DNA from: an uncultured Oscillospiraceae bacterium
Lineage (GTDB): Bacteria > Bacillota > Clostridia > Oscillospirales > Oscillospiraceae
Direction of reading: 5' to 3'
Assembly: GCA_934590325.1 (NCBI GenBank)
Contig: CAKTOW010000019.1
Coordinates: forward strand, 1-35,936
DNA length: 35,936 bases
A model generated the notes under the pieces. The model saw only the letters and a list, made by a program, of their open reading frames with translations. It had not been told where the DNA came from and ran no database searches. Position 1 is the stretch's first letter, and each line of letters begins with the position of its first letter. The position numbers and the translations under genes were made by a program. Of this stretch, positions 1-8,698 are shown piece after piece.

Positions 1-1455
1 ACCAGCCTGCTGGACTATATCCGCAACGCCCACGTGGCCAGCGGCGAGGCCGGCGGCATCACCCAGCACATCGGCGCTTACCAGGTGGAGATCCACGGCA
101 AGCCCATCACCTTCCTGGATACCCCCGGCCACGAGGCCTTTACCTCCATGCGCGCCCGCGGTGCTATGGTCACGGACATCGCCATCCTGGTGGTGGCCGC
201 CGAGGACGGCATCATGCCCCAGACCGTGGAGTCCATCAACCACGCCAAGGCCGCCGAGATCCCCATCATCGTGGCTATCAACAAGATGGATAAGCCCGAG
301 GCCAACCCCGAGCGCATCAAGCAGCAGCTGACCGAGTACGGCCTGGTGTGCGAGGAGTGGGGCGGCGACACCATCGTGTGCCCCATCTCCGCCAAGACCG
401 GTATGGGCGTGGAAAACCTGCTGGAGATGCTCACCCTCACCGCCGAGGTGGGCGAGCTGAAGGCCAACCCCAACCGCGCCGCCCAGGGCACCGTTATCGA
501 GGCCCGTCTGGACAAGGGCCGCGGCCCCGTGGCCACCCTGCTGGTCCAGAACGGCACCCTGCATCAGGGCGACATCATCATCGCCGGCACCTCCGTGGGC
601 CGCGTGCGCGCCATGGTCAGCGACAAGGGCCAGCGCATCACCGAGGCCGGCCCCAGCGTCCCCGTGGAGATCACTGGTCTCAGCGAAGCGCCCTCCGCCG
701 GTGCCACCTTCAACGCCGTGGCCGACGAAAAGCTTGCCCGTGAGCTGGTGGAGCAGCGCAAGGCCGAGGAGAAGGCCAAGGCCAACGCGCCTGTCACCAA
801 GGTCTCGCTGGAGGATCTGTTCAGCCAGATCCAGGCCGGTGAGATGAAGAACCTGAACCTGATCGTCAAGGCCGACGTCCAGGGCTCGGTCGAGGCCGTG
901 AAGTCCTCGCTGGAGAAGCTCTCGAACGAAGAGGTCCGCGTCCGCGTCATCCACGGCGGCGTGGGTGCCATCAACGAGAGCGACGTCATGCTGGCCTCCA
1001 CGTCCCAGGCCATTATCGTGGGCTTCAACGTCCGTCCGGACGCCGCCGCCCGCGACAGCGCCGCCCGCGCCAACGTGGACATGCGCATGTACCGCGTGAT
1101 CTACGACGCTATCAACGAGATCGAGGCCGCCATGAAGGGTATGCTGGCTCCCAAGTTCCGGGAGGTTCTGCTGGGTCACGCCGAGGTGCGCCAGACCTAC
1201 AAGGTCTCCGGCGTGGGCACCGTGGCCGGCTGCTACGTTCAGGACGGCAAGCTGCAGCGTAAGGACTGCCAGGTACGCCTTGTCCGCGACGGCATCGTCG
1301 TCCACGAGGGCATTCTGGCCTCCCTGCAGCGGTTCAAGGACTCCGTCAAGGAGGTCCAGTCCGGCTATGAGTGCGGCCTGAGCATCGAGAAGTTCAACGA
1401 CATCAAGGAAGGCGACATCGTGGAAGCCTTCACCATGGAGCAGATTGAAGTCTGA
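1..1455 (+). CDS. infB: Translation initiation factor IF-2, 5'-truncated by window edge
   Basis: This is the C-terminal 484 residues of IF-2, the GTPase that places initiator fMet-tRNA on the 30S subunit and promotes subunit joining. The frame is open from base 1, so the true start lies outside the window; the first ATG-like position (a GTG at 34) is internal. The G-domain is clear: switch I region near residue 20, G3 box DTPGHEAF, G4 box NKMDKPE and G5 box SAKTG. The beta-barrel domain II, the domain III linker and the C-terminal fMet-tRNA-binding domain IV follow, ending in FTMEQIEV. It is the first gene of the rbfA-nrnA-truB-ribF series, the usual clostridial order downstream of nusA. A strong hairpin follows the stop codon. 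Confidence 0.98.
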   Translation, partial: TSLLDYIRNAHVASGEAGGITQHIGAYQVEIHGKPITFLDTPGHEAFTSMRARGAMVTDIAILVVAAEDGIMPQTVESINHAKAAEIPIIVAINKMDKPEANPERIKQQLTEYGLVCEEWGGDTIVCPISAKTGMGVENLLEMLTLTAEVGELKANPNRAAQGTVIEARLDKGRGPVATLLVQNGTLHQGDIIIAGTSVGRVRAMVSDKGQRITEAGPSVPVEITGLSEAPSAGATFNAVADEKLARELVEQRKAEEKAKANAPVTKVSLEDLFSQIQAGEMKNLNLIVKADVQGSVEAVKSSLEKLSNEEVRVRVIHGGVGAINESDVMLASTSQAIIVGFNVRPDAAARDSAARANVDMRMYRVIYDAINEIEAAMKGMLAPKFREVLLGHAEVRQTYKVSGVGTVAGCYVQDGKLQRKDCQVRLVRDGIVVHEGILASLQRFKDSVKEVQSGYECGLSIEKFNDIKEGDIVEAFTMEQIEV

Positions 1456-1464
1456 CAAACACCT

Positions 1465-1496
1465 GCGGGGCGGGCTGGACGCCCGCCCCGCTTTTT
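1465..1496 (+). terminator. Intrinsic terminator-like hairpin between infB and rbfA
   Basis: A perfect 11-bp GC-rich stem (1465-1475 with 1481-1491, loop TGGAC) is followed directly by five T residues. It lies nine bases after the infB stop and just before the rbfA ribosome binding site, so the downstream genes would depend on read-through unless there is another promoter. No separate promoter fits in the gap. Confidence 0.8.
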
Positions 1497-1515
1497 CTGA
1501 AAGGAGGAATGCCTT

Positions 1516-1902
1516 ATGGCAGGAAACCGCATCGGGCGCATCAACGAGGAAATACGCAAGGAGCTCAGCGCCCTGCTGCGCACCGTGAAGGATCCCCGTG
1601 TCTCCGAGGGCATGCTGACCATCACCCGTGTGGACACCACCAGTGACCTGCGTTACGCCCGGGTCTATATCAGCGCGCTGAACTGTACCGACGAAAAGGG
1701 CCTGATAAAAGGCCTTAAGTCCGCATCGGGCTACCTGCGCCACCAGCTGGGGCAGGCCATCGACCTGCGCTACACCCCGGAGCTGCAGTTCTTTATGGAC
1801 GATTCCATTGCCCATGGCGCCCACATTCTGGACCTTCTGAGCCACGTGAAGCCCGCCAATCCCGCCAACGCGGACATCGTTCTGCCGGAGGACCGGGAAT
1901 GA
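1516..1902 (+). CDS. rbfA: 30S ribosome-binding factor A
   Basis: RbfA is a small KH-fold protein that binds immature 30S subunits and helps 16S rRNA 5'-end maturation, especially in the cold. The 128-residue product has the family N-terminus (RIGRINEEIRKELSALL), the VKDPR motif and the DTTSDLRYARVYIS strand. Length is normal. The start is fixed by AAGGAGG at 1501-1507. Its stop overlaps the next start codon by four bases, so translational coupling with nrnA is likely. It belongs to the infB operon. Confidence 0.95.
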   Translation: MAGNRIGRINEEIRKELSALLRTVKDPRVSEGMLTITRVDTTSDLRYARVYISALNCTDEKGLIKGLKSASGYLRHQLGQAIDLRYTPELQFFMDDSIAHGAHILDLLSHVKPANPANADIVLPEDRE

Positions 1903-2852
1903 GCGCCCGCCTGACCGTGCGGGAAACGGCGGACTTTCTGCGCACGCTGGACAATGTGCTTATCCTGACCCACGTACGCCCGGACGGCGACACTGTGGGC
2001 TGCGCCGCCGCCCTGTGCCGCGCGCTGCGCGCCCTGGGCAAGACCGCCTATATGCTCCCCAATCCGGACATTACCGAGACCTACGAACCCTACGCCGCGC
2101 CCTGCTGGGCGCCGGAGAACTTCGTGCCCGCCGCTGTGGTCTCCGTGGACATTGCCGCGCTCAACCTGCTACCGGACAATGCCCTGCCCTATAAGGGCGA
2201 TATATGCCTGGCCATCGACCACCACGGCTCCCAGGAGTTCTTCGCCGCGCGCACCTGCCTGGACGCGGATGCCGCGGCCTGCGGCGAGGTCATGTACGAG
2301 ATCGTGCGGACGCTGACGGAGGTCACGCCGGACATAGCTCTGGCGCTGTACGTAGCCGTGTCCACCGACACCGGATGCTTCGTCTACGCCAACACCACCG
2401 CCCGCACCCACCGCATCGCCGCCGAGCTCATGGAGCTGGGCATCGACGTGGGCCCGGTGAACAAGGCGCTGTTCCGCACCAAATCCCCCGTCCGCCTAGC
2501 CATGGAGTCCCGCATGGTCTCCGCTATGGAACTGTACGACAACGGCCGGGTGGTGGTCATGTCCATCCCCCTGTCCCTGTGCCGTGAGCTGCACGCCGCC
2601 GAGTCCGATGTGGAAGAACTCAGTAGTCTGGCCGCCCTGGTGCAGGGCACCGACTGCGGCATCACCCTGCGCGAGCTAAAGCCCGGCAAGGTGAAGCTGT
2701 CCCTGCGCACCGGCCCCCGGGTGGATGCCTCCGCCGTGTGTCGGGTGCTGGGCGGCGGCGGCCACAAGGGCGCCGCCGGCGCCACCGTGGAGGGCACCAT
2801 GGACGACGCAAAAGCGGCCATTCTCCGCGCCTATCAGGAGGTCATGGGTTAA
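1899..2852 (+). CDS. nrnA: DHH-family phosphoesterase, NrnA-like nanoRNase/pAp phosphatase
   Basis: This 317-residue protein belongs to the DHH/DHHA1 phosphoesterases. In this operon position the family degrades oligoribonucleotides of 2-5 nt and can dephosphorylate 3'-phosphoadenosine 5'-phosphate. The metal-binding motifs are visible: the DGD motif (Asp29, Asp31), the DHH triad at residues 107-109, and the C-terminal DHHA1 glycine-rich motif GGGGHKGAAGA that binds substrate. The ATG overlaps the rbfA stop (ATGA). Placement between rbfA and truB matches other Firmicutes. Exact substrate preference cannot be read from the sequence. Confidence 0.9.
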   Translation: MSARLTVRETADFLRTLDNVLILTHVRPDGDTVGCAAALCRALRALGKTAYMLPNPDITETYEPYAAPCWAPENFVPAAVVSVDIAALNLLPDNALPYKGDICLAIDHHGSQEFFAARTCLDADAAACGEVMYEIVRTLTEVTPDIALALYVAVSTDTGCFVYANTTARTHRIAAELMELGIDVGPVNKALFRTKSPVRLAMESRMVSAMELYDNGRVVVMSIPLSLCRELHAAESDVEELSSLAALVQGTDCGITLRELKPGKVKLSLRTGPRVDASAVCRVLGGGGHKGAAGATVEGTMDDAKAAILRAYQEVMG

Positions 2853-2854
2853 CT

Positions 2855-3718
2855 ATGGCCAACGGGATCATCATTATTGACAAGCCTGCAGGATGGACAA
2901 GTATGGACGTATGTGGAAAGCTGCGGGGCATACTTAAGACGAAAAAAGTTGGACATTCCGGAACGCTGGACCCCATGGCCACCGGCGTGCTGCCGGTGTT
3001 CGTGGGACAGGCCACCCGCGCCGTGTCCTACGCCGAGAGCGGCGACAAGGAGTACATTGCCGGGCTGCGCCTGGGGCTGGTCACCAACACCCAGGACACC
3101 AGCGGCCAGGTGCTGGAGCAGCGTCCCGCCGCCGTCACCCGCGCGCAGCTGGAGGCCGTTCTGCCCCGCTTTACCGGTGAGATCGACCAGGTGCCGCCCA
3201 TGTATTCCGCCATCAAGATCGGCGGGCGGAAGCTCTATGAGCTGGCCCGGAAGGGGCAGGAGGTGGAGCGGCCCCCGCGGCGCATCACCATTTATGAACT
3301 GGAATTACTGGACGCGCAGGACGGCGACTGGCGCCTGCGTGTGCGGTGCAGCAAGGGCACCTACGTCCGCACCCTGTGCCACGACATCGGGCAGGCGCTG
3401 GGCTGCGGCGGCTGCATGAGTTCCCTGCGGCGCACCATGGCCGCCGGGTTCACTCTGGCGGACTGCTGCACCATAGAGGACGTGCAGCAGCGGGGCGAGG
3501 CCCTGCTGACCCCTGTGGACACACTGTTCCGACAGTACCCGGCCTATTACATCACGGCGGAGCAGGACGACCGCCGCTGCCGCTGCGGCAATCCCCTCCC
3601 CGCCCCGGGGCTGCGGGAGGGCCTGTACCGGGTCTACGGTCCGGACGGGCAGTTTTTATGCCTGAGCCGCTGGGAAAACGGGCTGCTCACCTCCCAAAAA
3701 AACTTCTTCGGCGGCTGA
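2855..3718 (+). CDS. truB: tRNA pseudouridine(55) synthase
   Basis: TruB converts U55 of the tRNA T-loop to pseudouridine. The 287-residue product has the family N-terminus (GIIIIDKPAGWTS) and the catalytic motif GHSGTLDPMATGVLP with nucleophile Asp39. The later KGTYVRTLCHDIG motif is also typical. The chosen ATG gives the conserved N-terminus; an upstream in-frame start at 2738 would lie inside nrnA and is not credible. AGGAGGT at 2836-2842, inside the end of nrnA, is the likely ribosome binding site, with a rather long 12-nt spacing. The gene starts two bases after the nrnA stop. Confidence 0.96.
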   Translation: MANGIIIIDKPAGWTSMDVCGKLRGILKTKKVGHSGTLDPMATGVLPVFVGQATRAVSYAESGDKEYIAGLRLGLVTNTQDTSGQVLEQRPAAVTRAQLEAVLPRFTGEIDQVPPMYSAIKIGGRKLYELARKGQEVERPPRRITIYELELLDAQDGDWRLRVRCSKGTYVRTLCHDIGQALGCGGCMSSLRRTMAAGFTLADCCTIEDVQQRGEALLTPVDTLFRQYPAYYITAEQDDRRCRCGNPLPAPGLREGLYRVYGPDGQFLCLSRWENGLLTSQKNFFGG

Positions 3719-3770
3719 AAAAGCACGAAAAATTTTTGTAACTATCTTGAAGATCGAAGGAAATTTCTAT

Positions 3771-4667
3771 ATGAAGGCTGATAAGACTGTGATCGCCCTG
3801 GGCTTTTTTGACGGTGTACACCGGGGACACGGCGCCCTGCTGCAAAAAACGGCGGAGCGCGCCCGCGCGCTGGGTGCCGTCCCCACCGCCTTCACCTTTG
3901 ACCGCCCGCCCAAAGAGGTGGTCACCGGCGTGCCCGTGTACCTCATCAACTCCAACCGCGACCGCCGGGGACTCATGGAACGCCTGTACGGGATAGAAAA
4001 GGTGGTCTTTGCCCCCTTTGACCGGGAGATGATGACCATGCCCTGGGAGGCGTACATCCAGATGCTCATCCGGGACTACGGCGCGGTACACTTCGTGGCC
4101 GGTCACGACCACCGCTTCGGCCACAGGAACAGCGGCAGCGTGCAGCTGCTGCAGGAGAAATGCGCGGAGCTGGGACTGGGCTGCGACATCATCCCACAGG
4201 TGACGCTGGACGGCGTTACCGTCAGCTCCACCTACATCCGCACGCTGGTGGAGAGCGGCGACATGGAGCGGGCGGCGGACTTTCTGGGGCACCGCCACTG
4301 CCTGAGCCAGACGGTGCAGCACGGCCAGCGCATCGGCCGCACCATCGGCATCCCCACGGTGAATCTGGCGGTGCCGGAGCACGTGCTCGCCCCCGCCCAC
4401 GGGGTGTACGTCACGGAGGTGTTTCTGCCTGACGGACGCCGGTTCCCCGGCGTGACCAACGTGGGGACGCGCCCCACCGTGTCCGACGGCGACGCCGTGT
4501 CGGTGGAGACCTTCCTGCTGGGCTTCGACGGCGACCTGTACGGGCAGGAGATACGCATCGAGTTCTGCCGCCGCCTGCGGGGCGAGAGGAAATTCGACTC
4601 GTTGGAGGCGCTGCGGCAGGAGATACAGCACAACATACGGGAGACCGAGGCGTACTTCGAGGAATAA
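3771..4667 (+). CDS. ribF: Bifunctional riboflavin kinase / FAD synthetase
   Basis: RibF phosphorylates riboflavin to FMN and adenylates FMN to FAD. The N-terminal nucleotidyltransferase domain has the HIGH-like motif GFFDGVHRGH (residues 11-20) and the SSTYIR motif. The C-terminal flavokinase domain has GRTIGIPTVNL, GVTNVGTRPTV and ESF-type metal/ATP residues (VETFLLGFDGDLYG). I chose ATG 3771, preceded by GAAGGA with normal spacing, giving 298 residues. A TTG at 3747 would add eight residues that do not look like the family. It is the last gene of the operon and is closed by a strong hairpin shared with the convergent gntR. FAD supply suits the flavoproteins encoded next door, but this operon position is common, so no special link is implied. 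Confidence 0.95.
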   Translation: MKADKTVIALGFFDGVHRGHGALLQKTAERARALGAVPTAFTFDRPPKEVVTGVPVYLINSNRDRRGLMERLYGIEKVVFAPFDREMMTMPWEAYIQMLIRDYGAVHFVAGHDHRFGHRNSGSVQLLQEKCAELGLGCDIIPQVTLDGVTVSSTYIRTLVESGDMERAADFLGHRHCLSQTVQHGQRIGRTIGIPTVNLAVPEHVLAPAHGVYVTEVFLPDGRRFPGVTNVGTRPTVSDGDAVSVETFLLGFDGDLYGQEIRIEFCRRLRGERKFDSLEALRQEIQHNIRETEAYFEE

Positions 4668-4669
4668 AC

Positions 4670-4704
4670 AAAAGCATCCGCGGCCATAGGCCGCGGATGC
4701 TTTT
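4670..4704. terminator. Bidirectional terminator between ribF and gntR
   Basis: A perfect 16-bp inverted repeat (4670-4685 with 4689-4704, 3-nt loop) has A-tracts at one end and T-tracts at the other. It lies between two convergent genes and can serve both. Confidence 0.9.
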
Positions 4705-4712
4705 GCGTATCT

Positions 4713-5438
4713 TTATACTTTCAGGTCGGTGCCTGCGGCGCGGGTATGCTCCCGCATAGCCTGCTTGGCCGCGTCGGCATCCTGACAGCGGATGGCGTCC
4801 AGTATCTCACGGTGGCGCTCCAGGATGCGCCGCGCCAGCGCCAGCTGCTCGCCGTCGTTCAGGGTGGACATCTTCTTCAGCAGGATGTGCTGCTCCACAT
4901 TGCCCAGCACCTCAGTGACGATCACCGCCACCTGGTTTCCGGTGGCACGGGACAGCAGGCCGTGGAACCGCACGTCCAGCTCCGCGAAGCGCCGGTAGTC
5001 CCCCAGGGACTGCTCCGCCGCCGCAAGGCAGTTCTCCAGCGATGCCAGATCGTCCTCCGTGCGGCGCAGCGCCGCCCAGCCGGCGATGGTGCCGTCGTTG
5101 ACGGCGCGGTACTCACCCAGCTCCTCCAGCGAGATCTGGTTCAGCTGCAGCATGGCCGTCAGGGGCTGCTCGACGCCGTCCACGGTCAGCTGCTGCACCA
5201 CGGCGCCGCTGGCACCGTGGGTGGAGGCCACATAGCCCCCCTGCTCCAGCATGCGCAGCGCCTCACGGATGGTGGGGCGGGAGCGGTGCAGCTGCTCCAT
5301 CATGGCACGCTCGGAGGGCAGCCGGTCGCCGGGCTTCAGCTTACCGGAGGTGATCATCTCCCGCAGCTGCTCATATATAGCCTCGCTGGCGCGTCTTTCG
5401 CCCAGGCTCTGCCACTCGATATGTACAGCCTCCGCCAT
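4713..5438 (-). CDS. GntR-family transcriptional regulator, FadR subfamily (FCD domain)
   Basis: This 241-residue protein has an N-terminal winged helix-turn-helix (about residues 15-75, motif LPSERAMMEQLHRSRPTIRE) and a C-terminal all-helical FCD ligand-binding domain. The FCD domain carries the Asp/His pattern that often binds a metal (LDVRFHGLL, HREILDAI, REHT). Such regulators usually sense small carboxylic or amino acids. The ATG at 5438 is chosen because AAAGGAGGG lies 5-14 nt upstream; an in-frame start at 5504 has no such site and would add 22 non-family residues. It sits downstream of the eight-gene fermentation operon on the same strand but has its own promoter (5472-5500). A perfect FadR-type operator in the promoter of that operon (14643-14657) is a good candidate target. 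That link is inference. Confidence 0.93.
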   Translation of the reverse strand: MAEAVHIEWQSLGERRASEAIYEQLREMITSGKLKPGDRLPSERAMMEQLHRSRPTIREALRMLEQGGYVASTHGASGAVVQQLTVDGVEQPLTAMLQLNQISLEELGEYRAVNDGTIAGWAALRRTEDDLASLENCLAAAEQSLGDYRRFAELDVRFHGLLSRATGNQVAVIVTEVLGNVEQHILLKKMSTLNDGEQLALARRILERHREILDAIRCQDADAAKQAMREHTRAAGTDLKV

Positions 5439-5471
5439 AAGCGCCCTCCTTTCGCGCAAAAATACCCTGCC

Positions 5472-5500
5472 AGTATACCCCCGCTCCCCCACAAATGCAA
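5472..5500 (-). promoter_or_regulatory. Sigma-A promoter of gntR
   Basis: On the minus strand, TTGCAT (5495-5500) and TATACT (5472-5477) are separated by 17 bp, about 34 nt upstream of the gntR ATG. No FadR-type operator is visible here, so autoregulation is not evident. Confidence 0.65.
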
Positions 5501-5516
5501 GCACTTCTTCTCAACA

Positions 5517-5549
5517 GGAAAGCCCGGAGCCGCAGGCTTCGGGCTTTCC
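5517..5549 (-). terminator. Hairpin terminating the etfA end of the fermentation operon
   Basis: A 15-bp stem with one mismatch and a 3-nt loop lies 23 bases past the etfA stop. The following minus-strand sequence has only a weak T-rich stretch, so it may be a leaky terminator or an RNA-stabilising 3' end. Confidence 0.5.
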
Positions 5550-5572
5550 CGTTTGTGGGGAGGGGAAACAGG

Positions 5573-6685
5573 TTATTTCTTCAAAGCCTTCATTTCCTCG
5601 ATCATCATGGGCACGACCTTGAACAGGTCGCCGCAGATGCCGTAGTCCGCCACCTCGAAGATGGGGGCCACGTCGCTCTTGTTGACGGCGATGATGCACT
5701 CGGAGTCCTGCATGCCGGCCTTGTGCTGGATGGCACCGGAGATGCCCAGCGCCACATAGATGCGGGGATGGACGGTCTTGCCGGTCTGACCCACCTGATG
5801 GTCGGCGGTCATCCAGCCGGAGTCCACCACGGCGCGGGACGCGCCCACCACGCCGCCCATGAGGGCGGCCAGCTCCTCGGCCAGGGCAATGCCCTTCTCC
5901 ACGTCCTTGGCGATTCCGCGGCCCACGGAGACCACCACCTCAGCGCCGGTCAGGTCCACCATGGCGCGGGCGGCCTTGACGATCTCCAGCACCTTAGTGT
6001 GGATGTCGGCCTCGGTGAGGGTGAAGGCGGGATGGATGATCTCCACCTTCGCGGTGCCGGCGGCATCGAAGTCGCGCTTCTTCATGACGCCGGGGCGCAC
6101 GGTGGCCATGGCGGGGCGGAAGCGGGGGCACACGATGGTGGCCATCAGGTGACCGCCGAAGGCCGGACGGGTCATCTTCAGGTTGGTGTTGACATCGAAG
6201 AGCTTGGTCTCGAAATTCATGGAGTCCACATCCAGGGAGGACCCGGTACGCAGGAAGTTAATGTAGCCGTTCAGGTCCACGTCCAGGTGGGTGCAGTCAG
6301 CGCACAGGCCGGTGTGGAGACGGGCGGCGCAGCGGGGGGCCAGATCGCGGCCGATGTGGCTGGCGCCGAAGAGCATGATCTCGGGCTTGAACTCGTGCAC
6401 CGCGTCGGTGATGACCTTGGTGTAGGCGTCGGTGGTGTAATCCTTCAGCAGGGGGCTGTTGTAGACGTAGACCTTGTCCGCGCCGTAGCCGCCCAGTTCG
6501 GCGGCGATGCCGTCCACGCTGTCGCCCAGCAGGATGCCGCTGAGCTGGACGCCCAGTTCGTCGGCCAGCTTGCGGCCCTCGGAGATCAGCTCGAAGGTGG
6601 TGGGCATCATCTTGCCCTGACGCTGCTCACAAAAGACCCACACGCCGGAGAACGCCTTGGGGTCGGTATTCATAAAAGTAGACAT
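5573..6685 (-). CDS. etfA: Electron transfer flavoprotein, alpha subunit
   Basis: EtfA pairs with EtfB to carry electrons to or from acyl-CoA dehydrogenases. The 370-residue product has the ETF alpha N-terminal domain and the C-terminal FAD-binding domain, including GASRAVVDSGWM, the QVGQTGKTV motif and the LGISGAIQH signature, ending with INKSD-like and ADYGI segments. It has no ferredoxin-like N-terminal extension. ATG 6685 has GGGAG 6-7 bases upstream; a second ATG at 6673 is possible. It follows etfB by 15 bases and is the last gene of the operon. Here it probably feeds electrons to the adjacent enoyl-CoA reductase. Whether this ETF bifurcates electrons cannot be decided by eye. Confidence 0.95.
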   Translation of the reverse strand: MSTFMNTDPKAFSGVWVFCEQRQGKMMPTTFELISEGRKLADELGVQLSGILLGDSVDGIAAELGGYGADKVYVYNSPLLKDYTTDAYTKVITDAVHEFKPEIMLFGASHIGRDLAPRCAARLHTGLCADCTHLDVDLNGYINFLRTGSSLDVDSMNFETKLFDVNTNLKMTRPAFGGHLMATIVCPRFRPAMATVRPGVMKKRDFDAAGTAKVEIIHPAFTLTEADIHTKVLEIVKAARAMVDLTGAEVVVSVGRGIAKDVEKGIALAEELAALMGGVVGASRAVVDSGWMTADHQVGQTGKTVHPRIYVALGISGAIQHKAGMQDSECIIAVNKSDVAPIFEVADYGICGDLFKVVPMMIEEMKALKK

Positions 6686-6700
6686 ATCGTTTCTCCCTTC

Positions 6701-7501
6701 TCAGATGATGTGCTTGGCGGACAGGATGCCGAACAGCTGCTCCACGGTCTCCTTGCCGCTGCCCTCCAGCATCATGCCGCTGCCCTTGCGGGGAGGCGTG
6801 AAGCTCTTGTAGATATTGGTGGGAGAACCCTTCAGACCGATGGTGTCCACCTCGATGAGGGGATCGTCCTTCAGCGCATTGTAGTCCAGCACGGTGACGG
6901 GCTCGGCGTCGCAGTCCAGGATGCCCCGGATGGTCATGTAGCGGGGGGTGTTCAGCTCCTTGATGCAGGTCAGCAGGCAGGGAGTCTGGACCTGGACGGT
7001 CATATAGCCGTCCTCCAGCATACGCCGGACGGTGAGGGTGTCGCCGTCCTTTTGAATGTCGGCCACATAGGACACCTGGGGGATCTCCAGCTTTTCGGCG
7101 ATCTGCGGGCCCACCTGGGCGGTGTCGCCGTCGATGGCCTGACGGCCGCAGAAGATGATGTCGTCCTTGTCCACGCCCAGGTTCTTGATGGCCGCGGCCA
7201 GGATCTGAGAGGTGGCGAAGGTATCGGAGCCGCCGAACTCACGGGCGGACACCAGCACGGCCTTGTCCACGCCCATGGCCTTCAGCTCCAGCAGCATACC
7301 GGCGGCGGGAGGGGGGCCCATGGACACGGCGATAACGGGGCAGCCCAGCTGGTCCTTCAGGGCCAGGGCGGCCTCGACGGCGTTCATATCGTCGGGGTTG
7401 ATGATGGTCTGCATGGAGGCGCGGTCCAGGGTGCCGTCGGCGTTGACGGCCACCTTGCCGGAGGTGTCGGGCACCTGCTTGACACATACGATAAGCTTCA
7501 T
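6701..7501 (-). CDS. etfB: Electron transfer flavoprotein, beta subunit
   Basis: This 266-residue EtfB has the family start MKLIVCVKQVPDT and the nucleotide-binding motif GRQAIDGDTAQVGPQIAE. In bifurcating ETFs a motif of this kind holds a second FAD; in classical ETFs the site holds AMP. The start has GGAG-type Shine-Dalgarno sequence about ten bases upstream. It lies 22 bases after the acyl-CoA dehydrogenase gene and 15 before etfA, the same acd-etfB-etfA order as in clostridial butyrate, isocaproate and arylpropionate pathways. The complex likely delivers NADH-derived electrons to the dehydrogenase. Confidence 0.95.
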   Translation of the reverse strand: MKLIVCVKQVPDTSGKVAVNADGTLDRASMQTIINPDDMNAVEAALALKDQLGCPVIAVSMGPPPAAGMLLELKAMGVDKAVLVSAREFGGSDTFATSQILAAAIKNLGVDKDDIIFCGRQAIDGDTAQVGPQIAEKLEIPQVSYVADIQKDGDTLTVRRMLEDGYMTVQVQTPCLLTCIKELNTPRYMTIRGILDCDAEPVTVLDYNALKDDPLIEVDTIGLKGSPTNIYKSFTPPRKGSGMMLEGSGKETVEQLFGILSAKHII

Positions 7502-7523
7502 TCTATTCTTGCTCCTTTCCGCA

Positions 7524-8663
7524 TTACTTCAGCAAATTGCCGGAGATGACCATCTGCTGCACCTGAGAGGTGCCCTCGTAGATGGTGAACACGCGGCAGT
7601 CGCGGTATTTGCGCTCGACGGGGTACTCCTTGATGTACCCGTAGCCGCCGTGGATCTGCACCGCCTTGGCGGCGATCTCGTTGCAGGTCTCGGAGGCGAA
7701 GTACTTCGCCATGGAGCAGTACATGGAGGCGTTGGGGTCGTTCTTGTCCTTCATCTGGGCGGCCATGTAGACCAACTCCTTGGCGGCGGTCAGTTTGGTG
7801 GCCATATCCGCCAGCATGAAGGCGATCGCCTGGTTCTTGCAGATGGGCTTGCCGAACTGGACGCGCTCCTTGGAGTACTTGATGGCCTCGTCCAGGCAGC
7901 CCTGGGCCAGACCGATGGACTGGGCGGAAACGCCCAGGCGGCCGCCGTCCAGGGTCTTCATGGCGTTGATGAAGCCCATGTTCTCCTTGCCCAGCATGTC
8001 GCTCTTGTGGACGCGGACGTCCTCCAGCACCACGTCGGAGGTGGCGTAGCCCACCAGGCCCATCTTGGCCTCGTGCTTGCCGCAGGAGACACCGGGGGCC
8101 TTCATGTCCACGATAAAGGCGGAGATGCCCTTGTTGCCGCGGGACATGTCGGTCTTGGCGTAGACGATGCAGTAGTCGGCAAGGGGCGCGCCGGAGATAA
8201 AGCACTTACGGCCGTTGAGGATGTAGTAGTCGCCGTCCTTCACGGCGGTGGTGACCATGCCGCTGGCGTCGGAGCCGGCGCCGGGCTCGGTGAGACCGAA
8301 GACGATCTTCACCTTGTTCTCCACGGAGGGGCGGAGGTACTTCTCCAGCTGCTCAGGGGTGCCCGCCTGCATCAGGGGGCCGCCGCCCAGGGAGTTGGGG
8401 GTGTTGGCGTACAGGCTGGCCACGGCGGAGACACGGGCGATCTCCTCGATCATGATGATGTAGGCCAGGGTGTCGGCGCCGGCGCCGCCGTACTCGCGGG
8501 GGATCTTCAGGCCCAGGAAGCCGCACTTGGCCATCTTGTCCACGATCTCCTCGGGGAACTCGCCGGTCTCCTCCACCTTGTCGAGGACCTCGGTGGTGAG
8601 CTCGGTCTCGGCAAACTGGCGGACCAGCTTGCGGATCATTTCATGCTTTGCGTCGAAAATCAT
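7524..8663 (-). CDS. acdB: Acyl-CoA dehydrogenase acting as 2-enoyl-CoA reductase
   Basis: The 379-residue protein is a full-length flavin acyl-CoA dehydrogenase. It shows the FAD/substrate motif FGLTEPGAGSDASG, the GxxGKCFISG-type loop, and near the C-terminus IYEGTSQVQ, with Glu363 in the position of the catalytic base of short-chain enzymes. Start ATG 8663 is preceded by AGGAGG. In this cluster the enzyme should run as a reductase, turning the 2-enoyl-CoA made by HadBC into a saturated acyl-CoA with electrons from EtfAB. The symbol follows the C. difficile had cluster by position. Its chain preference (isocaproenoyl, cinnamoyl or acryloyl) is not known. Confidence 0.92.
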   Translation of the reverse strand: MIFDAKHEMIRKLVRQFAETELTTEVLDKVEETGEFPEEIVDKMAKCGFLGLKIPREYGGAGADTLAYIIMIEEIARVSAVASLYANTPNSLGGGPLMQAGTPEQLEKYLRPSVENKVKIVFGLTEPGAGSDASGMVTTAVKDGDYYILNGRKCFISGAPLADYCIVYAKTDMSRGNKGISAFIVDMKAPGVSCGKHEAKMGLVGYATSDVVLEDVRVHKSDMLGKENMGFINAMKTLDGGRLGVSAQSIGLAQGCLDEAIKYSKERVQFGKPICKNQAIAFMLADMATKLTAAKELVYMAAQMKDKNDPNASMYCSMAKYFASETCNEIAAKAVQIHGGYGYIKEYPVERKYRDCRVFTIYEGTSQVQQMVISGNLLK

Positions 8664-8698
8664 AGTTTTCCTCCTGTTTAGTATGGGTCACTGCTCTA

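Noticed and set aside
2738..2854. Upstream extension of truB by 39 codons
   Set aside because: It lies inside nrnA in another frame, lacks TruB family sequence, and the ATG at 2855 gives the conserved N-terminus.
5495..7549. A 684-codon plus-strand open frame opposite etfA and etfB
   Set aside because: Shadow of two strong flavoprotein genes, crossing their junction and the terminator.
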